Source of the DNA: Diphasiastrum complanatum
Taxonomy: Eukaryota > Streptophyta > Lycopodiopsida > Lycopodiales > Lycopodiaceae
Assembly (NCBI GenBank): GCA_029204225.1
Contig: CM055095.1
Location: 69,148,470-69,212,469, forward strand
Length of the DNA: 64,000 bases
Direction of reading: 5' to 3'
Shown here: positions 42,983 through 58,963 of the stretch, in pieces
Layout: each line of letters opens with the position of its first letter
Numbering within the stretch: the stretch's first letter is position 1
Position numbers and translations under genes: made by a program
Notes under the pieces: model-generated
What the model was told of the DNA's origin: nothing
What the model saw: only the letters and a program-made list of their open reading frames with translations
Database searches by the model: none

Positions 42983-43241
42983 GGTGGAAGAGGAAAGAGA
43001 AAGGAGAGAGAGAATGTAGGTAGGAGCATGGAGAAATGGAGAAAGGCCACAAAAAGAAATCAGCAATTGAAACTAAGTCAAAGTGCTTTGATACCAAGTT
43101 ATGAAACAATAGTTGGTGGAAGAGGGAAGAGAAAGGAGAGAGAGAATGTCGGTAGGAGGAGCATGGAGAAATGGAGAGAGGACGCAAAAAAAATCAGCAT
43201 TTGAAACTAAGTCAAGAAAGTGCTTTGATACCAAGTTATGA
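42983..43241. repeat. Direct repeat of about 125 bp
   Basis: Units at about 42983-43104 and 43115-43241 share ggtggaagagg, aaaggagagagagaatgt, gcatggagaaatggag and tgctttgataccaagttatg. The last word contains a primer-site-like tgataccа core (minus TGGTATCAAAGCA), suggesting copia LTR-junction origin. Confidence 0.75.
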
Positions 43242-48527
<5,286 letters not shown>

Positions 48528-48653
48528 TGCAGCGAGCAGGAGTAGCAACAGCAAGGAGAGAGGTCCTGGCATCAAAATTTTTATACTTCTTGTTTTGTTA
48601 TCTATACGTCGCCACTTTTTTTAACAATTTTTATTGCTCTTTAGACATGTATA

Positions 48654-48654
<1 letters not shown>

Positions 48655-48700
<46 letters not shown>

Positions 48701-48711
48701 GCACGTGCATG
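48655..48711. repeat. (TG)n with GC/CG tail
   Basis: About 16 TG units, then gcgcgcgcgcacgcgcacgtg: 57 bp of near-unbroken purine-pyrimidine alternation. Confidence 0.95.
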
Positions 48712-49228
48712 TTGAATTACTTAGTTTTGCAGTTTTAGCTTTATGATCTATTAACTTTTAGTAGAATTAAGACAATGTTTGACTTTGTACTCATGCTATG
48801 GACAAGATTAGAGTCACTTAACTCGGCAATGACTACTTGTTGCGACATGGATAATAGTTGAGAATATTTGTAGACACTTTTAGTTCCCACAAAAATTCTC
48901 TTTTTAGACACGGTTGTTGTTGTTCTTGTGGATGGATGGTGAGCATATTCTCCTCAACTCGGAGCTTTTACTGGTTGTTAGATGATGGCAAGATGGTAAT
49001 TTTGACTTTAATGACTTTATAAAAATTCTATTGACTTCAAGATTCATATTTTTTGTATTGTGACAATAATGTTTAGTTTTGTTTTTCAAATGCACACACT
49101 CACCACTCATGAGTTGGATTTCCCTCGAGAATCCAACCACACTTGGCTGAATTTGCCTGATAACATTTCACCAACAATACTGGTTTAGTATTTTATCTCC
49201 TGAACTCGACATGGATGAATGAGCGTTT
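48712..49228. other. No gene seen
   Basis: AT-rich; leads into a decayed copia element, whose missing gag and LTR may once have been here. Confidence 0.4.
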
Positions 49229-52130
49229 ATGGTCAAAGACCAAAAGGCGCGATTCGATAATTCTTGGTTTCTGGATTTTGGATCTACTCAACATATGACT
49301 AGTCATCGTGAGCATTTTCACTCCTCTACGCCTTACAATACAAAGAAATTCATTCATCTTGGCGACGATAGTACACACACTATCGAAGGTGAAGGCATTG
49401 TAAGATTGAAGTTCCAGCATGATCAATTCAAGCTACTATCAAATGTTTTGTATGTACCTAAACTCTCTACGAATCTATTATCAGTAAGTAGAATCACTGA
49501 GTCGTAGGGTAGAGTTTGAGTTTGATTAATGCTGAATTATCGATAGGACAAATAAGATCCTTGCACTTGGCAAGAGGCATGGAAACTTATATAGATTGGC
49601 GCATTGTTATTCGAACACTAGCCAAGCCTTGAAAATCTCTGTTCTTGTCAATACAACATTACTTTGGCATTATAGATTAGGAAACTTGGATCATACATAT
49701 GTGTTGAACATGTCCAGACAATTCCTAGCACTCGATCTCGACTATCCAACCAAGAAAGTTGACCTCTCTGTCTATCATAGCTGCATCCTTGGAAAGAAGA
49801 CTAGGATTTTTTGTAGATAGATCAAGTCATATGCATGCAACAAAAGATGTTTTAGATGTTGTTCATTCAGATATATGTGGTCCAATGCAAACTCCGTCGT
49901 TGTTTGATGCAAAGTATTTCATTACTTCATTGATGAATATTCGACAAGAAGAGCTATTTATTTAATTAATCAAAAATCAGAGGCTTTCAAAATCTTTCGA
50001 CAATTCAAAGAGCGTGCAAAAATGGAAACTGGTAAAAGAATTAAAGCACCGAGGTCCTACAACGGGGGAGAGTACATCTCTACCGAATTCAAGGAGTATT
50101 ACCTTAACAACGGCATTGAGCAACAATTTAGTATCTCCTATTCACCTCAGTCAAATGAACTTGTTGAGAGAAAGAACAAGACCTTAGTCGAATTCGGCTA
50201 GTGTATGCTTGCTCATGTGACACTTTTGAAATTCTTCTGGGCTGAAGTGTTTCCATTGTAGCTTATATTCAGAACAAATGTGTCCGACCAAAGGTCTCTA
50301 AGACAAAATGCCTTATGAAGTTTGTTCAGGCTCCAAACCATCATTATCAAACCTACGAGTTTTTGGATGTATCGCTTATGAGCAAATATCGCAAGATCTT
50401 AAGAAGAGGCTCGACTTCCAGAGTATCAAATCTATTTTCATTGGCTATACTACTTCAGATAAAGCTTATAAGTTGTATGATCCTATTGAGTCGAAGATAT
50501 TCACCAGTCGGGGATATCGTCTTCATCGAAGATTAGTTTATCGACCTCAAAAGGCAAGGGCAAAGCTCATATAGTCAAACTATCAGACTCGCTTGAACTA
50601 ATCCAACATTTATGTTTCCAAGTCGTTTATTTTTATTAAAGTTCCTAGCTCATCTACTTCAGACGAATAGCTTATCAACAAGGAATCCGAAGAAGATGAT
50701 GTTGCAGCTCAGTAACTACAACATGATGAAAATAATCAGCTTCGCTCATTTCTCAGAAGATAGACAAGAGAACGCAGACCACCTATAAGGTATATTGACG
50801 AGTCTGCAGCTTATCTTGTTCAAGAGCCAACTACTGTTGAAGAAGCACTCAGTCAATCTGATTCCGATCTTTGGAAAGAAAGAAGCTATGGATAAAGAGT
50901 ATTTATCTCTTATCAAAAACCAGACTTGGACTATTGTTGAATGCTTGCCAGCAGAAATGTAGTTGATTGCAAATGGATATTCAAAATCAAATACAAGGCA
51001 GATGGAAGCATCGATCGAAGAAAAGCTCGACTTGTCGTGAGAGGATTTTCTTAGATACATAATGCTGACTACATTGAGTCTTTCAGTCCAATAGTTAAAC
51101 ATTTTTCAATCAGACTTCTATTGTCATTTATTGCTGCTACAAATCTAGAGGTACATCAAATGGATGTACAGACAACATATCTTTATGGAGTTATTGAAGA
51201 AGATATTTACATGATGCAACCCAAAGGTTATAATATCGAAGGCGAACAAAATCATGTATGTAAACACCATGGAGCACTATTGGCTTGAAGCAATCTGCTA
51301 GAGCATGGTTTCAGAAGATCAACATTTTTCTTATTGATCAAGGCTATAAACCAAGCACTTCAGATTCTAATATCTACTTCAAGTTAGTGCAACATTCCTT
51401 TATTATTATCACTTTGTATGTGGATGACACATTACTTTCAACAACAATATCGATCTAATGAAAGATTCTAAATTAATGTTGTCTTCAAAATTCGACATGA
51501 TCGATCTGGGCGAAGCTCATTACTGTCTAGGTATTCAAATCCAAAGAGACAGAAAATGAAATCTGATTTACATTACTCAACAAAGATACATTCACAATAT
51601 GTTTATCAGATATAATTTGATGAATTGCAAATTAGTTCACTCACCGATGGACCCAGGACTTAAATTGTCAAAGGACCAATGTCCTCAGATGATCAAAGAG
51701 AAGGAGCAGTTGTGTGAGTATCCTTATCATTTCGATAATAGGATATCTTATGTACACCATGATCTGTACCAGACCAGACATAGCTTTTGCATTCAGTTCC
51801 TTAAGTCAGTTTATGACTAATCTTGGTATTACACATTGGAAGGCTCTTATTAGAGTTTTGAGATATATTCGAGCTACTATGGACTTATGCATTTGTTATG
51901 GAGCAGTCGACAATGACAAACTCAATATTCTCAATGGTTATTCACAGATGCAAGTTGGGCAGGAGATGTAGACACTCGTAAGTCCACTTCTAGATTTACA
52001 TTCTTCTTCAAGAACGGTCCTATTTCATGGAACAGTCACAAGCAAAATTCGATAGCTCTATTTTCCACTAAATCAGAGTAGATCGCAGCCTCTCAAGCTA
52101 CAAATGTAGTATGGTTGAGAAACTTGTAAA
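49229..52130 (+). mobile_element. Old copia element related to Y, LTRs not found
   Basis: Plus-strand pol relic with many stops. Protease DNSWFLDFGSTQHMTS (D-F-G in place of D-S-G), LSNVLYVPKLSTNLLSVSRI, and pre-integrase LLWHYRLGNLDHTYV (49229-49820). Integrase HSDICGPMQTP, YNGGEYISTEF, SYSPQSNELVERKNKT and LRVFGCIAYEQIS (49860-50480). RT hinge [52 protein letters not shown] (about 51416) and SPMDPGLKLSKDQCPQ (51641). RNase H RKSTSRFTFFFKNGPISWN (about 51976). Same word order as Y, but far more decayed. No LTR or primer site was seen on either side. Confidence 0.88.
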
Positions 52131-52273
52131 TCCAACATTTGTTCACAACAATTCTCTTGGACTCTACCATGTGTCCTTCAATGATTGGATAAATGTTGAC
52201 TTCACAACTGCATACTTGAGGAGCCTTAATAATTCAAATGCTAGGTAAAAAAATGGATGCACGAACAATAAAA

Positions 52274-52306
52274 TGTGTGTGTGTGTGTGTGTGTGATATA
52301 CATACA

Positions 52307-52342
<36 letters not shown>

Positions 52343-52391
52343 TATATAATATATATATATATATACATACATACATACATATATATACATA
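52274..52391. repeat. Compound microsatellite (TG)n-(CATA)n-(TA)n-(CATA)n
   Basis: Eleven TG units, then catacata blocks, a ta run of about 30 bp, and catacata again, ending at the palindrome. Confidence 0.95.
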
Positions 52392-52519
52392 CATATCCAG
52401 GTGATCTATAGTGGTAGTGAATTAAAAAATAGTTTAAAAAACTTGTGATATTTATATAAATATCACAAGTTTTTTAAACTATTTTTTAATTCACTACCAC
52501 TATAGATCACCTGGATATG
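52392..52519. repeat. Perfect 128-bp palindrome without spacer
   Basis: Starts catatccaggtgatc and ends gatcacctggatatg; the centre is between 52455 and 52456 (tttat|ataaa). All 64 positions of each arm pair by eye. Outermost bases a (52391) and g (52520) no longer pair. The arm includes tatagtggtagtgaatt. Confidence 0.93.
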
Positions 52520-52976
52520 GGCACCTTTCTCCTTGCTCTCTGATCGAGCCTTCAAACATCTAAAACGACGATGCCGCAATAGCTTTGTTTAGACTATTAA
52601 AGAAATGAGTTTTTTTCAAAGAATTAATCATTCTCTCTCTACAGTCACTCTAAATGTTCTATTATTTGTCACTATTGGTTCTCTACTTCCTGAAGTCTGC
52701 ATATAAAGCCTCTCTAGCTAAATCACAGTGGTTTGCAATCACTAACTATTTTTCTCTTGACAAGTACTTCTTGACATCAGGTAGATATTTTTAAAGCTTT
52801 ACTTTGGGTTTGATCAAGAACTGAGTGAAAATATGTTCACTCTAATCTCTGATACCTCCAATAGCTCAAAAAATGCTATGGGATACATTCTCTTTATTTT
52901 TTACCATTTTCTCTTATGTTGTTGTTTTAGATAGCTTAAGCTCTCTATAGATCTTTCCTACACTCAAATATGATCT
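52520..52976. other. No gene seen
   Basis: AT-rich, no supported feature. Confidence 0.5.
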
Positions 52977-53084
52977 TGTTGGAGGTTTGCAGATCCAAGG
53001 CAACCCCAATCCTAGACAATAAGTGAGAGGGATTTGGCACCTTGCGTATGTAAGTCCAACCTAATGATCACATAGTTATTTGAC
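52977..53084 (+). repeat. X LTR fragment (U3 start)
   Basis: TGTTGGAGGTTTGCAGATCC onward matches the first 110 bp of the X LTR, then breaks into gag sequence after atagttatttga. Confidence 0.85.
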
Positions 53085-53994
53085 TGAAAGCCTTGGAAGA
53101 ATTCCATGGTAAAGCAAACAAAGAACCTAAAAAGTTTGCAAAGACTTTTCCTAGCTGGAAAAATTTCTAGTGTTCAATTTGTGCGGGCAATCACACTATG
53201 AATGAATGTCCAACATGAAACAACGAATGACGAATATGTGTTACAGGACATGAAACAAACCTTTTGCTCATTCAATCCTTGGATTATCCAACAAATTTAT
53301 GCTAAGCTTCAGTATCGAGAACCTACTTATTCAAAGGGTCCTGGTGGAAAGCCTTTCAATTTTGCCCTTAGGATTTTCAGAATGACTAGCTCTGCCAACT
53401 CCAATGGGACAGAGTGCTCCTCTTGCTAATCTGATAGAACCAGAACTGTATCATGGTAATGAGCAATGGAACTATAGCAAAGATCATGAGAGTGGTCCTT
53501 CAGAGCAGTATGCTATTTATGCTACCGTGCAACAACAAGTAGTTTAGACAATGGACCAGAGTGCCACTTGGATGTTTTGCATGCGGAGAGAACCACAAGA
53601 GTTGCTTGAATGTCCAAACAAAGGGAAGTTTATCCCATTCTATAGTGAATGTGGTTTATGGACATTGTTATAACCCAAACCACCACTGGTTTACTGCTCC
53701 TAGTGAAAATGATTCCAATCAAGGTGTCTAAAACAAAAGAAATATCCATCAGAATCCACTTTTTTATGTCGTGTTTGAAGAAACCGAACGAAGTACCCAA
53801 TGTAGGAATAGCTTGGGAAAGTGAGCAGAAAAACATCACCCTATCGAGTACAACATAGACAGTTTGGGTAAAAAAGCAGCCACGATTGATGGAGGTTCAG
53901 GAGTTAACCTGATTTCAACAAGCTATGTGCAAAATGGGGACTTACCAAGCTGAAGCCTACCACTTTTGCCATCAAGCTAGCTGATCAAACAACA
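53085..53994 (+). pseudogene. X late gag and protease
   Basis: Broken frames. Zinc knuckle CSICAGNHTMNEC (CX2CX4HX4C) at 53171-53209, and a second, weaker Cys cluster CFACGENHKSC at about 53575. A retropepsin-type active site AATIDGGSGVNLIS (about 53875-53920) follows, then KPTTFAIKLADQTT. Gypsy proteases of this type carry D-G-G or D-S-G at the active Asp. At 53995 the X LTR interrupts the protease. Confidence 0.78.
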
Positions 53995-54725
53995 GTTGGA
54001 GGGTTTGCGGATCCCAAGGCAACCCTAACCCTAGTTAATAAGTGAGAGGGATTAGGCACCCTGCGTGTTGTAAGGTCCAACCCGATGATCACATAGTTAT
54101 TTGATTTATTAGTTTAAAAGTCAATAAAAGGACTTTAGGCCTTTTTGCGGGACTTTTAATGTAGTTAGTGAATAAAGTTGGGTTTCCCTCCAATTTGATG
54201 GTCTCACACTTTTTTAAATTTGAATAAAAAGAGAGGCAAGACTGGACCAACAGGATTCAGAGGCCAGGGGTCCTCCTCTCTACTATTAGAAGGGACCAAC
54301 TCGAGTTGCTCCTCATGTTCATTTCCTCATTTCAATAAAGCAGATTGGTTCTCTTCAAAAATGGATTGATGAATGTCCTTGCTCTTCTTCTTTCCTTCTC
54401 CATATCTCATTGCTTTCTTGGATTTTGCTAATTATTGGATCTGAATGTTATTGGTATTGAGTGTTATTATACTTTTTATGAGAGATAAAGAGAGAGAGAG
54501 AGAAAGAGTAAGCTATCTTTGTTGTGGATCATAGTGTTAATGGATCTTAATGTTAATGAATAGGCTTAATGGATGTAGAGTTAGATTTAGATCTTCCATT
54601 CATGCTGAAATCTGAACTAAACTATCGCTCTCATGGGAACGAACCTACGCGTGATAACTAACTCCATCTCTATGATGCTAGATTGACTAGATCTTGGATT
54701 CAGGTTAGGCAAGGAAAGAAACCCA
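53995..54725 (+). repeat. X LTR (5' LTR type, copy 3)
   Basis: About 731 bp. First T of TGTTGGAGGG lost or shared; the end GAAACCCA lacks the final CTACA. Followed by a tRNA-Asp-type primer site, so it acts as a 5' LTR. Confidence 0.85.
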
Positions 54726-54746
54726 AGCAGCCGTTGCCAGGGAGCT
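54726..54746 (+). promoter_or_regulatory. Primer-binding site of X, tRNA-Asp type (degenerate)
   Basis: agcagccgttgccagggag matches the plant tRNA-Asp 3' complement TGGCGCCGTTGCCGGGGA except for the first bases and one transition. This site is common in Tat/Athila-type gypsy elements. Confidence 0.75.
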
Positions 54747-55969
54747 ACGCCAATTTTTCAGTTTGCCAGCATGATTGTTGGATGGGTAGCTTGCATTAGG
54801 CATCTTGTCGTGGCATGAATAGTGGTTAGATCTGCATTTTAGGGTTGGTTTGGGATTGATTTTGCTTGATTTGAGTGGATTTTCTTGTTTGAAATCTAAT
54901 CTGATTGTTAAAATAGGAAAAGCTATTCAGATCACCAATCTTAAGATCCATTTGGATCTGAGATATCAGAGAAAATAACAAAAATCGATCAAATCTTGAG
55001 ATTTAGTCAAAAAGAGAAAAAAAGCGTCATCAGAGCTTAGAACTTTTTACCCTCTTTTAGGAAACCTTTGCTGAGTTTGCAAACACCTTTTGTTTTGTTC
55101 ACAGAACCTTAATTTTGAAGGAGAAGATTAACTTCCCAGCAGATTTTTCAGAATCATTAGAAAAAACCGTCAAAAAACACCAAAAAATCATCAAAATCCT
55201 AAAAATACAAAAAAAAGAACCTTCACCTGATTCACTGTGCACAAGTGTGATTCAAGTCTATCTACTGTTCGGTTCGGCGAAGACTAATACCAAAAATAGA
55301 AAGGATTTCAGAGGATCAGTTTTCATATTGCCATATTTTTGCCAAAAAAGTCACTTTTTTTGCATAATTACCAGTATTACTCTTGATCCTTCGCCAGAAA
55401 CCTCGCCGAGTTTCCAGAACATTATATTTATAGTAAAATACTATTTTTGAGCTCGGCGAAGATTCTTCTTAATCAGATCATAGAAAATCTTGAATTTTAC
55501 CCTCACTAACCATCAAAAACCGTATTTTCTTGTGTCATAAACCTTCGCCCATTTTTTCCGTAATTGTATCTGCGTCAGATCATTAACCTAAGAGGTTGGC
55601 GAAGGTTATTTTCCAAGAAATCATCAAAAAAAAATGTTCATAGAGTTTTTTGTCCAAAATAGCACTATTGAACCTTCGCCGAGCCAATCTTCGCCTAGTG
55701 GACCTTCGCCATACCTATTTTAAGTTTCTGATTTTCCAGATCAAGTCTCTGTCAAAATTTGGATCAAATCTGATATATTTTGAATTGGATTATGAGAGAT
55801 TTATCATCTTTGAGAAGTATTGATTGATCGAATCTCGAAAAAATTTTCATGATATAGAATACAGATTTCTTGAAAAATGGAATAGATCTAGCAGATCTGA
55901 TCTGAGATAGTTGTGATTTAAAAAAATCTAGATCCAATTTCATTGTTTGGCTTAATCTAAATTTGTATA
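54747..55969 (+). other. X leader with repeated cttcgcc/ggcgaag words
   Basis: Non-coding 1.2-kb leader. Occurrences include 55275-55282 (cggcgaag), 55389-55395, 55402-55410, 55452-55461, 55541-55549, 55598-55607, 55671-55683, 55689-55695 and 55702-55710, in both orientations. The same motif family occurs after pol at 3450-3730. Confidence 0.75.
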
Positions 55970-56172
55970 GATGGCTGCCCCTGGAGCTGCTCCTAGAGGT
56001 GCTCCACAGGAAGTCAATCCAATTATATGTTAGAAGAGCACCCCGTTTGGATCTATCCAAATATAATGAATTAACAGATCCAGTTAGATTTCTTCAGATC
56101 TATGCTGAATCCTGTGAAGTCTATGGTGAGATTTATCCTCAAGATAAACTTAGTTGTTTCCTATGGCCTTAA
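55970..56172 (+). pseudogene. X gag N-terminus
   Basis: ATG 55970 gives MAAPGAAPRGAPQEVNP. After a frame change near 56030 it reads RLDLSKYNELTDPVRFLQIY, then AESCEVYGEIYPQDKLSCFL, which has the gypsy gag start pattern (PVRFLQ...C.VYG....KL..F). It breaks off at about 56200 in unrelated sequence. It supports this being the 5' end of the X coding region. Confidence 0.7.
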
Positions 56173-56204
56173 CAGACGCATTCACAAGATTGGTACTATA
56201 ACCA

Positions 56205-56385
56205 AGATGAAACTGAACGTACAGATTGGGAGGTTGTTTAAGCGAGGCCTACATCTTAAACTCAGTACCAAGTGCATGTTTAGTTTCTTCAACTAACTTC
56301 TCACTGTTTCCACAAAGAATGATAAATCATCTACATAGATGAGAAGAATAATTACAAAGTTATCTACAAACTTATAATACAGAGA
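56205..56385 (-). pseudogene. Copia RT scrap (catalytic box)
   Basis: Minus strand reads YYKFVDNFVIILLIYVDDLS (about 56380-56320), the copia catalytic box with its preceding strand. No flanking LTR. Confidence 0.7.
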
Positions 56386-56390
56386 AGCAA

Positions 56391-57275
56391 CAAGCTGATC
56401 CGTTGGAAGACTACATCAGCTCCCTGCAAAACGCCCTACAACCGCATAGGTTCAGGTGGATAAGGCCGTGTAGGATGCAAAGCAACAGGTGCAGCTGCTG
56501 AAGGTTTAATTACAGATGGTCAAACAAGATCGCACGCGGCTTCAAGGTGAATTGGATGCGACCACCCTTGAACGTGATGCGTATCTTCAAACACAAATTC
56601 CAGATCATCCGGTCACACCAATGGAGATTGCATATTTGTTCAAGAAAGTGGAGACATACAAAGTGGCCCTTCAGGGAATTCAAGGCCGCTTTGACAAGTT
56701 CAAAGGAGCAGCTTCAACCGAGTTGGCAAAGGCCAAGGAAACCATCAGTGCCTATGAAAAAGTACCGCTCAAGTGTTGGATGCCGGACCACAAATCCCCG
56801 TACCGGTCATGCCGCAATTTTTCCCTCTGCGCCAAGAAGCTGTACCAATGGATACAGGGGTAGATTCGAGCATGGACCATGGGGGAGCTCCAGATATAGC
56901 CAAACAACCGCCAATGTTACCCGCAGTACAAGCAGGTCCATCCTCATCAAGGGACCACACCTCTATTCAGAAGGCCCATCAGCGTTGAGGACCAGATCCA
57001 GACCTTCTTAAAGCAACATCCGCATGAGTCCTCCGTGGTGATGGGTTCTGAAGTTTAAGACCTCTGAGATAGAGGTCGACAAAGAGTTGGATTAAATACC
57101 TACATTCGGAGAGCAGCCGACATGGAGAATTACTATTTTTGAAAAAAACTCTAGAATCAATTAGGGAGTTACGTCGCCAGCCCTCGCCAATTGCGGGTAG
57201 ATCCCTATTACGTGCCAATGCCTGCGAAGAAATAAATGGAAAGATTTGGGGTTGGCTATGGACAAGATCACCACC
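56391..57275 (+). pseudogene. X accessory ORF, copy 3 (broken)
   Basis: Matches the coiled-coil end and C-terminal domain of the copies at 28148 and 61884: DYISSLQNAL (about 56410), RTRLQGELDATTLERDAYLQ (56525), EIAYLFKKVETYKVALQ, ELAKAKE, MPQFFPLRQEAVP (about 56810), then WGWLWTRSPP-frame text and the start of the PYYVPMP box (about 57205). Several frameshifts and stops. It is cut at 57275, inside the GLAMDK box, and joined to protease sequence. Confidence 0.8.
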
Positions 57276-57398
57276 ATACAAAGTTAACTTGATTTCAACA
57301 AAGCTATGTGCAAAATGGGGACTTACCAAGCTGAAGCCTACCATTTTTGCCATCAAGCTAGCTGATCAAACGACAATCGTCCTAGAGGAATGGTTGAA
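57276..57398 (+). pseudogene. X protease segment, second copy
   Basis: VNLISTKLCAKWGLTKLKP then TIFAIKLADQTTIV; after a 1-nt deletion, PRGMVEDVPV. This repeats 53905-53992 nearly exactly and extends further. The order (accessory ORF then protease) is not a natural element order, so it marks a rearrangement. Confidence 0.8.
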
Positions 57399-57708
57399 GA
57401 TGTACCTGTGAGAGAGAAGAGAGAAGATGTGTCTCTCCACGAGTTACATCCTTTTATAGAGTGTCCAAACCCTATTTGGCCACTTGGCTATCCCCCCAAA
57501 ATATAAACCCTACTATTTTTGGGTCTCTAGATTCAATGTACCCAAAGTTCAAATTTGAATCTCTCTCAAACTCGACTATAAACTTTCTCACACTTTCAAA
57601 AAGTGTTTATTGAATGTATTTTAAACTAATATAACTTCAAAAAGTTTATCTCTAAATCTAAAATGAGTTTTGTGCCTCATAGTGACAATTTACCAAAATA
57701 TGACTAAA
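57399..57708 (-). repeat. W LTR fragment
   Basis: Minus-strand homologue of 23145-23430, including the TATA-like ctataaaagg. Ends exactly where the Y LTR begins, at the same joint as 23144/23145. Confidence 0.85.
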
Positions 57709-58963
57709 TGTTGGGAGAAAAGAGGGTTAGTCATGTGTGAGAAACAAAAATAGGCTCGAAAAGGAAAACGAACTCGAGAAAGGAGCGAACTCAAAACTCC
57801 GAAAGTCTTCGTGCACAACGAAATGAGCTATATTCCTCTGTCCCTAAGCATGGACTATGCCTATAAGAAATATGACAGAACTTTAGTGATGGAAATCATG
57901 GTCATTTTGATTACGGTAGCCAAACATTTATAAATAAAACACCAGAAGAATAATTTGTCGTGAACAACTAGACAAATTATCTGTTGCGAATGATTTGCGA
58001 AGGAGCTAGACCGAGTTCGACTGATAATCAGTCGCGAATGATTCGTGAAAGGCAAGACTAAATTTAGTCGTCAACGGGCTAGACTAATTAATAAACTCGC
58101 TAAAAAACAGATTAGCAGAGTAGAGCAACAAGGAACTCAGACAGAATAAATATAAACATAGCAATATTGACACAGATCAGAACTCAAAACAAAAGAGCTA
58201 TTATCAGATTAAGTATAGCAAAATATACATGTCAATAATGCGGTTAGAAGCACAAAGACAATTAGCGGGACGAAATCGCTGTGCTCTACAAAGCTAATTC
58301 AATCTTATAGAGAAATGAATCTATTACTGACATAAAGAATCAATGCACAAGGCATCTACTTCGTCTATCTATGAAAGCTTCCGAGCTATTATATTACACA
58401 CACTTGATCTTCAATCTCTTGAAATCAAAATCTTCTCTAAATACGCAAATGATATTCAGCAAATATACACAATGTTACAAGTGTGCAGATGATGAAAGTA
58501 CAAACTGGATGTGCTTGTCTGTAGGAGATCGTGGGTGGCTGCTGTCATTGTCAAGTCTGTTAGCAAGGCACAGGGTTGGCATAGTGTGAGCATGAAAAAG
58601 GGGCCGTGGACATTATGCCTTTGCTGAAATGAACGTTGGTGAAGATGCGAAAAAATGCTGTCACTATAGACGAATGCCTTAGGGGTCTGATTTACAAGGT
58701 GCCTTCGTTTTTCCTAGGGCACTTTTGGCATAATTGTAAGGTAGTGTTCCTTTTTGCTTGTCACAAAACATGTGTGAAAACACAGTTTTGTCTTTTCTTC
58801 GCTTGTAAAAATTTACTTGTATTTATGCAGACAGTCGCGTTTTATTCGTCTATCTTATTTTACATGTAAATATGCAGACTGTGTGACAACATGAGTAAAA
58901 ATGCAGCATGAATTGAGGCAGATTAAAATGAGATTTAGGAGAGTAGAGAAGATAAATCCAACA
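57709..58963 (-). repeat. Y LTR (3' LTR, copy 3)
   Basis: 1,255 bp; minus-strand ends TGTTGGATTT and TCTCCCAACA. Followed by the Y purine tract (minus aaggggggg, 58964-58972). Confidence 0.9.

Larger units (their letters stand above)
52977..57398 (+). mobile_element. X copy 3, rearranged
   Basis: Plus-strand pieces of X in broken order: LTR start (52977-53084), late gag and protease (53085-53994), LTR (53995-54725), primer site, leader, gag start (55970-56172), a small minus-strand copia RT scrap (56205-56385), accessory ORF (56391-57275), then a second copy of the protease segment (57276-57398). Confidence 0.8.

Noticed and set aside
48849-49140. Possible start (gag or LTR) of the old copia element at 49229.
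   Set aside because: No LTR ends, primer site or gag motif could be read there.
53202-53429. A 75-codon ORF that could be taken for a small host gene.
   Set aside because: It overlaps the X gag zinc-knuckle region in a neighbouring frame and has no independent support.
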